This document shows, piece after piece, positions 5,400-10,603 of a DNA stretch of 10,603 nt. Source of the DNA: an uncultured Collinsella sp. Lineage in GTDB: Bacteria; Actinomycetota; Coriobacteriia; Coriobacteriales; Coriobacteriaceae. Position 1 is the first letter of the stretch. Every line of letters begins with the position of its first letter. Below the pieces are notes generated by a model. It saw only the letters and a program-made list of their open reading frames with translations, did not search any database and was not told the DNA's origin. The position numbers and the translations under genes are program-made. Location: positions 1-10,603 of the forward strand of contig CALGZX010000053.1 of NCBI GenBank assembly GCA_937934165.1, in the 5' to 3' direction.

Positions 5400-5558
5400 A
5401 TTGATAGCGAAAAGTTTATTGCTGCTAGGAAAGCATCTGGCATGACGCTAGAATCCGCGTCTGAAAAGGCTAAACTTTCAAAGCAATGCTACATCAACAG
5501 GGAAAAGCATCCGGAGCAATTCAGGTTATGCGAACTAGCTGGGGTGTCTTCTGTTTAA
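5400..5558 (+). CDS. Cro-like HTH protein with no standard start codon
   Basis: An open frame of 52 codons reads like a short phage Cro/XRE protein: SEKFIAARKASGMTLESASE, then KLSKQCYINREKHPEQFRLC and ELAGVSSV before TAA. The motif 'Y-I-x-R-E-K-x-P-x-x-F-R-L-x-E-L' is familiar in phage proteins next to repressors. The frame is closed by TGA just upstream and contains no ATG, GTG or TTG before the conserved part. A strong AAAGGAGG (5381-5388) points to ATT at 5400, 11 bases away: either a rare ATT start or a mutated ATG. The next ATG is at codon 15 and would remove helix 1. An extended -10 (TGCTAGTAT, 5361-5369) is a possible promoter. It is divergent from the truncated repressor. Confidence 0.55.
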   Translation: MDSEKFIAARKASGMTLESASEKAKLSKQCYINREKHPEQFRLCELAGVSSV

Positions 5559-5587
5559 CAGAAAGTAGAGGAAGGAGACTGATCGGC

Positions 5588-5783
5588 ATGGGCGTTGTCA
5601 TCAGGATTGAATCGATCGATTCCGCCGGTCCCTATTCCAAGACGCGCGCGGTCGAGGTCGGGGTGCCTGCCTCTATGTTTCGCCCGCATCGACGGTATGG
5701 ATCATGCGGCCTTGTCATCCATGTTCTTTTTCGCAGGGATGCAGGCGGGAGCTGTCATCTGCTCGAAGAAGCTCGCGAGTTAG
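5588..5783 (+). pseudogene. Short gene, possibly frameshifted
   Basis: A GGAAGGAG site upstream of ATG 5588 begins the frame MGVVIRIESIDSAGPYSKTR. The last third looks better in a different frame, ending GMDHAALSSMFFFAGMQAGA and KLAS at TAG 5783, just before the ribosome-binding site of the next gene. GC at third codon positions favours the first frame in the first half and the second frame in the second half, which suggests a single-base frameshift near 5670-5690. The ATG frame itself runs on into the next gene. No family is recognised; the last part is hydrophobic. It may instead be two overlapping short genes or non-coding. Confidence 0.3.
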
Positions 5784-5815
5784 ACGGCGTGACACGAGGA
5801 AACGGAGAGGGCGAA

Positions 5816-5983
5816 ATGAAGCTGGTTATTGCTCCACCCGAAGAGCAAGAGAAGTTCCGGGAAGAAATTCGTGAGAGCGTGCGCCGTCACCGCGAGGCAA
5901 TGCGAGGAGACGCCGAACGCGGTGAGGCGCTTCATGCTCACGAGAACTCCGAGGAACGCTTCGCTCACGAAGTAGGCGCATAA
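5816..5983 (+). CDS. Small charged hypothetical protein
   Basis: A 55-residue protein, helical and rich in Glu and Arg (PPEEQEKFREEIRESVRRHR), ending AHEVGA. ATG 5816 has GGAGAGGG four bases upstream, a clear start, so the longer upstream frame is not needed. No family is recognised. It lies 32 bases after the preceding gene and 25 before the membrane protein gene, in the early plus-strand transcript. Confidence 0.5.
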   Translation: MKLVIAPPEEQEKFREEIRESVRRHREAMRGDAERGEALHAHENSEERFAHEVGA

Positions 5984-6008
5984 GTGCGATGGGTAAAGGA
6001 GTTGCGCA

Positions 6009-6290
6009 ATGGTGTTTTCTTTCAGCAGTGAGAAGCTGATCGAGCGGGGCTACGACCGCCTAAGCGGCATCAGCCTTCCCGGAGGCCGCGCGCTGTGGTA
6101 TCCGGAATGGCTGTTCGTCAGGATCTCCGTGGCTCTGATTGTCTTGATGGCGATCGTCGGCTCTCTCGGCCTGCTCATGCTCATGATCGGAGCAGCGGAC
6201 GCGGCGTCTGCTCTCATGGCTGCGGCCGCGGTGTTGGCCATTATCGATCTTGTATGCATCGCCGTCGGGCTGGTGTCCGACTTGCGATAA
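6009..6290 (+). CDS. Small two-helix membrane protein
   Basis: A 93-residue protein with a soluble N-terminus (residues 1-34, MVFSFSSEKLIERGYDRLSG) and two hydrophobic helices at about 35-60 (WLFVRISVALIVLMAIVGSL) and 66-89 (AASALMAAAAVLAIIDLVCI). It is probably an inner-membrane protein. AAAGGAG lies upstream of ATG 6009. No family is recognised; its place between the immunity region and the excisionase-like gene is typical of variable early or accessory genes. Confidence 0.65.
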   Translation: MVFSFSSEKLIERGYDRLSGISLPGGRALWYPEWLFVRISVALIVLMAIVGSLGLLMLMIGAADAASALMAAAAVLAIIDLVCIAVGLVSDLR

Positions 6291-6305
6291 GGCTGGCCCT
6301 GTGCG

Positions 6306-6476
6306 TTGCCGTCGATTGCGCGCTCACGATTCGCCAATGCGCTCCTAATCGCTGGAGTTGCCGCATTTGCCATGCTGATGAGCTTGGCGTGCATCGGTTC
6401 TGGATACCAGGAACTCGCTGCATGGAGCAACGACCCGGTGACCAAGGTAGTTAAGGATCTGGCTGACGCTCTGTAA
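6306..6476 (+). CDS. Possible small single-helix membrane protein
   Basis: A TTG-started frame of 56 codons immediately after, and in frame with, the previous gene's TAA. It contains one hydrophobic helix (about residues 10-30, ANALLIAGVAAFAMLMSLAC) and a short polar tail ending VVKDLADAL. A weak AAGG at the preceding stop is the only ribosome-binding site, so translation may be coupled. The cysteine after SLA is not a standard lipobox. The same-frame stop could alternatively be a nonsense mutation splitting one four-segment gene. Confidence 0.4.
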   Translation: MPSIARSRFANALLIAGVAAFAMLMSLACIGSGYQELAAWSNDPVTKVVKDLADAL

Positions 6477-6492
6477 GTGCCGAGATACCGAA

Positions 6493-6594
6493 CTCCCGAT
6501 AGGCGCGGAACCGGCAGCACAGGGCTAAGCGCCCGCCGAGCGATTCCCCCTCCTCGCGCACGGAACGTGCTGCCGCTCCCGTGCCTATCGGGAG
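6493..6594. repeat. 28-bp imperfect inverted repeat, structured element
   Basis: Arms 6493-6520 and 6567-6594 pair at 25 of 28 positions: an outer perfect 12-bp block (CTCCCGATAGGC / GCCTATCGGGAG), a 7-bp block with three mismatches, one of which can be G-U, and an inner perfect 9-bp block (CGGCAGCAC / GTGCTGCCG). The 46-base loop can itself form GGGC/GCCC (6522-6534) and CGAG/CTCG (6537-6556) stems. No T-run follows and no target duplication is visible. It may be a folded RNA, a DNA cruciform site or a small mobile-element remnant. A TTGACA at 6601-6606 follows but has no convincing -10 box. Confidence 0.65.
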
Positions 6595-6666
6595 AGCACC
6601 TTGACAACCGAATCGACGCGGCGGTAGATCCCGCACGCGCCCCCGCACACCGAGGCGGGAGAGAGG

Positions 6667-6683
6667 CCCGCTGCGCAAGCGGG
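6667..6683 (+). other. GC hairpin upstream of the excisionase-like gene
   Basis: CCCGCT and AGCGGG pair perfectly around a five-base loop. It is 29 bases before ATG 6713, upstream of the AGGAAGGAGG ribosome-binding site, and has no T-run. Its core resembles the hairpins at 740-753, 1067-1088 and 1318-1339. Confidence 0.4.
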
Positions 6684-6712
6684 AATGCAACGACGAAGAG
6701 GAAGGAGGACGC

Positions 6713-6943
6713 ATGCAGAAAAGCTTTTTGGACATGGCGGAAGCGGTCGGGCTGCCGCGCAAGAATGCCTACAAGATGCGAGAAGTGGCGCTCATCACCG
6801 ACTATCCGTTGAGCACGCTGTACGAGGAAGCCGCGGCTGACAGGCTCAAGACGTTCATCCCGCCTGGCCGGACGCGTGGCATGCACGTGTCTGTAGAAAG
6901 CGCCGAGGAATGGATCGAAATGGGGAGGGGGAAGAGTGCCTGA
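6713..6943 (+). CDS. Excisionase-like winged-helix DNA-binding protein
   Basis: A 76-residue protein of the excisionase/AlpA/HTH_17 type. After an N-terminal tail, the HTH reads MREVALITDYPLSTLYEEAAADRL and the wing GRTRGMHVSVESAEEWIEMG. Such proteins bind att-site arms and turn the integrase towards excision, or act as promoter regulators. AGGAAGGAGG lies four bases upstream of ATG 6713. It heads the tightly packed early operon; the next gene begins inside its last codons (GTG at 6936). Its distance from the integrase, on the other side of the immunity region, is common in temperate phages. Confidence 0.7.
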   Translation: MQKSFLDMAEAVGLPRKNAYKMREVALITDYPLSTLYEEAAADRLKTFIPPGRTRGMHVSVESAEEWIEMGRGKSA

Positions 6944-7103
6944 AGAAAAGGAAAGCGCGCCCACCGTAGAAAGTCAGCGCGCATCCGTCTGTGAAGACGG
7001 TGGAAGTATACCACATACCGACTGGGAGCGCATGTGCCGGGGCCTGCCGTGGCTGTTCGCGGCCGCCGGGGCGCTGTGGCTGATATGGGAGGCGATCTTG
7101 TGA
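6936..7103 (+). CDS. Small protein with C-terminal membrane helix
   Basis: A GTG-started frame of 55 codons overlapping the previous stop by eight bases, with GGGAGGGGGAAGA directly upstream. Residues 1-36 are polar (MPEEKESAPTVESQ); residues 37-55 form a single hydrophobic helix at the end (LPWLFAAAGALWLIWEAIL), as in tail-anchored small phage proteins. The next gene's GTG overlaps its TGA. The two tight overlaps on either side are the main evidence that it is real. Function unknown. Confidence 0.65.
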   Translation: MPEEKESAPTVESQRASVCEDGGSIPHTDWERMCRGLPWLFAAAGALWLIWEAIL

Positions 7104-7363
7104 GAACGTACACGAAGGCAGATATCATGCGGGCTCTCTCGATGGTCGAGGCTCCGGTTACCGACGATCCGAGGGAGGACGATATCGATACGCTCAAGTT
7201 CTTCAACGCCGGCGCCAACGTGCTCGCGAGCGTGCTGCTCGACGGGATGGATGCCGAGCGGGCAAAGGGCCTCAAGGCCAGAAAAATGGCCGAGACTTCG
7301 TTCGAATCGATTATGAGGATGGCGATGAAGGGAATCGACGCAGAGCGCAAGGGGCTGCTGTGA
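7100..7363 (+). CDS. Hypothetical early phage protein
   Basis: An 87-residue helical protein starting (M)RTYTKADIMRALSMVEAP and ending KGIDAERKGLL. The open frame extends upstream to 7034, but GTG 7100 overlaps the previous TGA (GTGA) and has GGGAGG upstream, so it is preferred. Middle part NAGANVLASVLLDGMDAERA looks like a helical bundle. No family recognised. Its stop overlaps the next start. Confidence 0.65.
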   Translation: MRTYTKADIMRALSMVEAPVTDDPREDDIDTLKFFNAGANVLASVLLDGMDAERAKGLKARKMAETSFESIMRMAMKGIDAERKGLL

Positions 7364-7707
7364 GGCGCCTCGCCCCGCCGTCGAACCAGACGGCCCTCCC
7401 CGGCCTCGGGGGCGAGGGCGAGGAGCTTATGCAGGAGGCTCGGCGCTGGGCCGCGACCCACTACGACGAGTGGCAGTTCTGGTGCGCCACGGCCAAGAGG
7501 GACGGCGACGAGACGGGCTATATCAGCTCGGATGCCGTGACCCACATGATGCGCCACCGGTTCCGCGTGGAGGTTAAAAACGCCTACACGCCCGCCTTCG
7601 CGCGCATCTTCCTGGAGCAGATGAAGCCCGTGGAGCGCGCGATCTACCGCTCCTGCTTCCGCATGGGCCGCTCGAAGGTGGACGCCTTCACGGAGGTGGA
7701 GATATGA
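7360..7707 (+). CDS. Hypothetical early phage protein, possibly DNA-binding
   Basis: A 115-residue protein starting at GTG 7360 in a GTGA overlap. The N-terminus is proline/glycine-rich; then a helical region with many aromatic residues (WAATHYDEWQFWCATAKRDG), a segment that could be a small winged helix (SSDAVTHMMRHRFRVEVKNA), and a basic tail (RSCFRMGRSKVDAFTEVEI). Proteins of this general look sit between replication genes in phages. The DNA-binding suggestion is inference. It is followed by rusA with an ATGA overlap. Confidence 0.6.
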   Translation: MRRLAPPSNQTALPGLGGEGEELMQEARRWAATHYDEWQFWCATAKRDGDETGYISSDAVTHMMRHRFRVEVKNAYTPAFARIFLEQMKPVERAIYRSCFRMGRSKVDAFTEVEI

Positions 7708-8084
7708 GGCAGGAGTTCACCATACCGGGACGCCTCGACGGCCTTAACGAGTACACGGACGCATGCCGGTCTCACTGGTCGAAGGGCAGAGCGATGAAGC
7801 GCGAGAACCAAGACGTAGTCCTATGGGCCATAAAGGCCGCGCGTCTCGCCCCCATGGGGCGTGTGAATATCCACTACACGTGGTACGAGAAGCCGGACAA
7901 GAAGAACGGCTCCGTTCGAGACAAGGACAACATCAGCAATTTCGGCCGAAAGGTCATCAACGACGCGTTGCAAGAGGCCGGAATCATACCGAACGACGAT
8001 TGGGCCTACATTGGGAACCTGTCGGAGGATTTCTTTCTCGCATCAGGCGAGCCGCGCATCGTCGTTACATTGGAGGAAGCATGA
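7704..8084 (+). CDS. rusA: RusA-family Holliday junction resolvase
   Basis: A 126-residue protein of the RusA family, which cuts four-way DNA junctions as a Mg2+-dependent homodimer. The signature segment is RDKDNISNFGRKVINDALQE, with D73, D75 and D87, followed by GIIPNDDWAYIGNL with D98 and D99; these carboxylates form the metal site in the family. The N-terminal IPGRLDGLNEYTDA matches the family's start. Length is normal. ATG 7704 overlaps the previous TGA. In this operon it would resolve recombination intermediates or clear branched DNA before packaging, working with the annealase at 8907. Confidence 0.93.
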   Translation: MRQEFTIPGRLDGLNEYTDACRSHWSKGRAMKRENQDVVLWAIKAARLAPMGRVNIHYTWYEKPDKKNGSVRDKDNISNFGRKVINDALQEAGIIPNDDWAYIGNLSEDFFLASGEPRIVVTLEEA

Positions 8085-8650
8085 ACGTTAACGAGAAGCT
8101 GGCGGTGTTGACCGCCCTGAAGAAGGCGGTGGACGCCCGCCTGAAGGACGTGCGCGCCGAGGCGGACGACTCCATGCGCGAGGCGTACCTGGACGACGGT
8201 GTGGAGAAGAAGGCCCTCAAGGTCTCCGGCGAGAAGGTGGGCGAGCTCACCGTTACCTTCGCGTCAGACGGCTACGAGCTGGCGGACAAGAAGGCGTTCG
8301 AGTCGTTTGCCCTGGATTACGGGCTCGCAACCGTAAAGCGGACGATCAGGCCCGACATGATGGAGAGCTGTATCAAGGCGCTGGAGGGCGTGTTCGAGCC
8401 GGACGTGCTCGCCGAGGCCGTCCAGGAGAGGGTGGAGCTCGCCGACGGCTGGGAGAAGGCCATGGAGCGCGTGGGGGATGTGGTTTGCTACATGGACTCG
8501 GGCATGGTCGTCCCGGGCGTCGAGTACCGCCCTAAGCTCGCCAAGGGGACGATGGTGCGAGGGTGCAGGCCCGAAGACGTGGTGCCCAGGCTCCAGGCGA
8601 TGCCCGGCGGCGTCGAGGCGCTGCTTCTGGGGGACGGTGATGCGGCATGA
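8081..8650 (+). CDS. Conserved early phage protein, unknown function
   Basis: A 189-residue acidic, helical protein. It starts MNVNEKLAVLTALKKAVDAR, with a coiled-coil-like N-terminus, followed by a beta segment (GEKVGELTVTFASDGYELAD) and further helices. Its end, GMVVPGVEYRPKLAKGTMVR, is the most distinctive part. ATG 8081 lies in an ATGA overlap with rusA, which argues against the longer frame starting at 7763. Proteins of this type occur next to annealase genes in phages of related hosts, by memory, and may be recombination accessories; no activity is known to me. Confidence 0.7.
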   Translation: MNVNEKLAVLTALKKAVDARLKDVRAEADDSMREAYLDDGVEKKALKVSGEKVGELTVTFASDGYELADKKAFESFALDYGLATVKRTIRPDMMESCIKALEGVFEPDVLAEAVQERVELADGWEKAMERVGDVVCYMDSGMVVPGVEYRPKLAKGTMVRGCRPEDVVPRLQAMPGGVEALLLGDGDAA

Positions 8651-8910
8651 GGCAGGTGTACGTTGTCATGGGCAGAGGTTACAACTCCAAGCCGATCATG
8701 GCCTACGAGAACAGGAACGATGCCGTGCGGGCGGCGTGCGCCGTCCATGATTGCGACGCCGCTTCCGCCGCCGACGAGATCAAGACTGTGCCCCTCGTGT
8801 GCGATCTGCCGCAGAAGGTCGATCTCGCCGACATCCAGACCGTCGTTGACATGACCATCAAGGCCGTCGAATCGGCGATGCGGACGTGCTCGGGAGGCGA
8901 TGCGGCATGA
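8647..8910 (+). CDS. Hypothetical small phage protein
   Basis: An 87-residue protein starting MRQVYVVMGRGYNSKPIMAY, with both ends in ATGA overlaps. The N-terminal part looks like a short beta-hairpin and helix (NRNDAVRAACAVHDCD); the rest is helical. Five cysteines/histidines are scattered without a zinc-site pattern. No family is recognised. Its end (SGGDAA) resembles the end of the preceding protein (LLGDGDAA), an effect of the similar GCGGCATGA junctions. Confidence 0.6.
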   Translation: MRQVYVVMGRGYNSKPIMAYENRNDAVRAACAVHDCDAASAADEIKTVPLVCDLPQKVDLADIQTVVDMTIKAVESAMRTCSGGDAA

Positions 8911-9617
8911 CGGAGCTCAACTTCCGCGCGCTCGAAGTCGGCGAGATCGACGTGCGCGTGTCGCGCATCGTGGAGGGGAAGGGCGTGTGGCTGCTGCTCT
9001 ACAAGGACGCCCGATGCGATATGCGCATCCTCGACGAGGTGGTAGGGCCGGAGAACTGGCAGCGCGAGCACTACGAGGTCAAGGGCAGAATGTTCTGCCG
9101 CGTCGGTATATGTATCGACGGGGAGTGGGTGTGGAAGTCCGACTGCGGGGTTGAGTCCAACACCGAGTCGGAGAAAGGCGAGTCGTCGGACAGCTTCAAG
9201 CGGGCCTGCTTCTGCTGGGGAATCGGGCGCGAGCTGTACACGGCCCCGGACATATGGGTGCCGACGGGCATCTGCGATATCAAGAAGGGGCGCAACGGCA
9301 ACCCCGTCTGCTACGACAGGTTCGCCGTCACGCGCATCAAAGTCGAGGACGGGAAGATAACCGACCTCGCCGTCTCGTGCAACGGGAAGGCCGCCTACGA
9401 CATGCAGAAGCGTATCGGCGCGAAGAAGCCCGACCAGCCGAGGAAAGACCCCGTGAGGGACGCCAAGGCGCGCCTGTGGGCGGCATGCAAGGCATACGCC
9501 GAGAAGCACGGGTCTACGCCGGAGAAGATTTCCGACGGGGTGAAGATGCGCTCCGACTACGAGGAGAACGCCGAGTTCTTCAACCTCGTCGCCTCCGAGT
9601 TCGAGGCCGAGCTATGA
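8907..9617 (+). CDS. Rad52-family single-strand annealing protein
   Basis: A 236-residue recombinase of the Rad52/Rad22-like phage annealase family. Key segments: LLYKDARCDMRILDEVVGPE followed by NWQREHYEVKG, then the core SDCGVESNTESEKGESSDSF, then KRACFCWGIGRELY. These match the DNA-binding fold that pairs complementary strands. The C-terminal third is a helical, charged tail (DAKARLWAACKAYAEKHGST). The start at 8907 lies in an ATGA overlap; the extra residues of a frame reaching 8886 are not needed. It should work with the SSB at 9943 in replication-coupled recombination. Confidence 0.9.
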   Translation: MTELNFRALEVGEIDVRVSRIVEGKGVWLLLYKDARCDMRILDEVVGPENWQREHYEVKGRMFCRVGICIDGEWVWKSDCGVESNTESEKGESSDSFKRACFCWGIGRELYTAPDIWVPTGICDIKKGRNGNPVCYDRFAVTRIKVEDGKITDLAVSCNGKAAYDMQKRIGAKKPDQPRKDPVRDAKARLWAACKAYAEKHGSTPEKISDGVKMRSDYEENAEFFNLVASEFEAEL

Positions 9618-9940
9618 GCGATTTGATAGCAGACCTCGTGCGCGACCGCGACCTGATGAAGAAGGCATCCGAGGAGCTGAAACGCCGCGGAGTTGCGCTT
9701 GCCAAGGCCGAGACCGAGTACCAGACGGCCAAGGCCGCCGCGGCGCTGTCCCTCAAGGCAGACGGCTGCAGCGCGACCATGATTGCCATGATCCTCAAGG
9801 GCGACGACCGCGTCTCCGTCCCCATGTTCACGCGCGACTGCGCGCAGGTCGAATACGACAGCGCCCGCGAGGCGCTCAACGTCTACAAGCTCGACGCGCG
9901 CCTTCTGGAGGCGCAGATCGACAGAGAGTACAGAGGCTAG
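9614..9940 (+). CDS. Coiled-coil phage protein linked to annealase and SSB
   Basis: A 108-residue, mostly helical protein. It begins MSDLIADLVRDRDLMKKASE, has a coiled-coil-like stretch (LKRRGVALAKAETEYQTAKA), a short middle (GCSATMIAMILKGDDRVSVP), and a second coil ending YKLDARLLEAQIDREYRG. The pattern '...YKSAxEAxNxYKLxxRxLExQIxREW' recurs in phage proteins encoded between annealases and SSBs, from memory. Function unknown, perhaps an oligomer that helps the annealase. ATGA overlap with the annealase; it ends two bases before ssb. Confidence 0.7.
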   Translation: MSDLIADLVRDRDLMKKASEELKRRGVALAKAETEYQTAKAAAALSLKADGCSATMIAMILKGDDRVSVPMFTRDCAQVEYDSAREALNVYKLDARLLEAQIDREYRG

Positions 9941-9942
9941 CT

Positions 9943-10350
9943 ATGAGCATCAACCGAGTTATCATCAGCGGAAACCTGACGCGCGACCCCGAGCTGCGCT
10001 CCACGGCGAGCGGACTTCCGGTGCTCGGCTTCGGCGTTGCCGTGAACGACCGCCGCAAGAACCAGCAGACGGGCGAGTGGGAGGACTATCCCAACTTCAT
10101 CGACTGCACCATGTTCGGCGCCCGTGCCGAGAGCCTCTCGCGCTACCTCGACAAGGGCACGAAGGTGTCCATCGAGGGCAAGCTCCGCTGGAGCCAGTGG
10201 GAGCGCGACGGGAGCAAGCGCAGCAAGATCGAGGTTGTCGTGGACGATATCGAGCTCATGTCCGGACGCGGCGGCTCCCCCTCGTGCCCGCCGTCGCCCG
10301 CCGTCGCAGAGGCCTCGCAGGCCGTCTACGACGAGGATATCCCGTTCTAA
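9943..10350 (+). CDS. ssb: Single-stranded DNA-binding protein
   Basis: A 135-residue SSB. The OB-fold covers residues 1-108: MSINRVIISGNLTRDPELRS, then VLGFGVAVNDR, FIDCTMFGARAESLSRYLDK, and the strand GTKVSIEGKLRWSQWERDG. A short Pro/Ser linker leads to the acidic tail DEDIPF, the docking site for replication and recombination partners. Length is short for a bacterial SSB, usual for phage copies. AGAGG precedes ATG 9943. It protects single strands made during phage replication and hands them to the annealase. Confidence 0.95.
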   Translation: MSINRVIISGNLTRDPELRSTASGLPVLGFGVAVNDRRKNQQTGEWEDYPNFIDCTMFGARAESLSRYLDKGTKVSIEGKLRWSQWERDGSKRSKIEVVVDDIELMSGRGGSPSCPPSPAVAEASQAVYDEDIPF

Positions 10351-10361
10351 GGGGGGGCAAG

Positions 10362-10603
10362 ATGGGCGAACCGATCAACAAGTTCTCGTTCTTCGCGAGT
10401 TTCTACGAGGCGGCGCAGGATTTGGACGACGAGAAGAGGCTGGCTTTCTACGACGCCATAACGTCCTACGCCTTCGCCGGGAAAGAGCCCGATTTCGAGG
10501 GCGTTATGAGCACGATCTGGAAACTTGCGAAACCCAACATCGACAGCTCTGTAAACGGGCAGAGGACAGGCGGCAAAGGGGGTCGCCCGAAGAAGGGAAA
10601 CCC
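10362..10603 (+). CDS. DUF6291-type phage protein (partial)
   Basis: The first 80 codons of a gene cut by the window edge. The sequence MGEPINKFSFFASFYEAAQD, then LAFYDAITSYAFAGKEPDFE, then STIWKLAKPNIDSSVNGQRT and a basic GGKGGRPKK, is the signature of DUF6291-type proteins found in replication regions of phages in Clostridia and Coriobacteriia. These often precede a DnaC/DnaD-like loader; the rest should lie beyond the window. GGGGGG precedes ATG 10362. Function is not established. Confidence 0.8.
   Translation, partial: MGEPINKFSFFASFYEAAQDLDDEKRLAFYDAITSYAFAGKEPDFEGVMSTIWKLAKPNIDSSVNGQRTGGKGGRPKKGN

Noticed and set aside
5605..5618. GAATCGATCGATTC palindrome as an operator
   Set aside because: Single copy, within a probable coding stretch, with no promoter next to it.
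6601..6630. Promoter with TTGACA at 6601-6606
   Set aside because: The expected -10 positions read GTAGAT or TAGATC, a poor match, so I do not list it as a promoter.
7763..8080. Longer start for the gene ending at 8650
   Set aside because: It would overlap almost all of rusA in another frame; ATG 8081 in an ATGA overlap is far better.

Overview
This window looks like the lysogeny and early-replication end of a temperate siphophage-type prophage in a GC-rich gut bacterium, most likely an Eggerthellaceae/Coriobacteriia host. That placement is an inference from high GC, the gene families (small phage proteins shared with Clostridia, a DUF6291-type protein, a divergent S24 repressor) and the Shine-Dalgarno sites. 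No host marker gene is present. TAG ends several intact genes, so the standard code applies.

Left part (1-2210): two minus-strand transcription units of small phage-like genes. The first runs 1857->818 through four small genes, with GC-rich hairpins in the gaps, and ends at a terminator at 734-758. The second starts at a good promoter at 665-693 and carries a ParB/sulfiredoxin-fold protein and a gene interrupted by an amber codon that leaves the window. A small HTH regulator (1986-2210, +) is divergent from the first unit; two near-identical 16-bp operators lie in the AT-rich gap between them.

Middle (2207-5300, minus strand): a tyrosine integrase with unusual catalytic residues, overlapped at its 3' end by a 27-codon remnant of a serine recombinase; a HicAB toxin-antitoxin pair with its own promoter; an unrecognised 170-residue protein with a hydrophobic C-terminus; and an S24 (LexA/CI-like) repressor that has lost most of its helix-turn-helix domain. 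The gap to the divergent Cro-like gene (5400-5558, +) is very short, which suggests the immunity region was cut and rejoined.

Right part (5400-10603, plus strand): the Cro-like protein, short genes of unknown function including several small membrane proteins, a 28-bp imperfect inverted repeat, then an excisionase-like wHTH gene. From there the genes are tightly packed, most sharing 4-nt start/stop overlaps: small membrane protein, two unknowns, RusA resolvase, two unknowns, Rad52-type annealing protein, coiled-coil protein, SSB, and a partial DUF6291-type protein at the edge. Rad52-type annealase, SSB and RusA together form a plausible phage recombination module: SSB coats single strands, the annealase pairs them, and RusA cuts the branched products.
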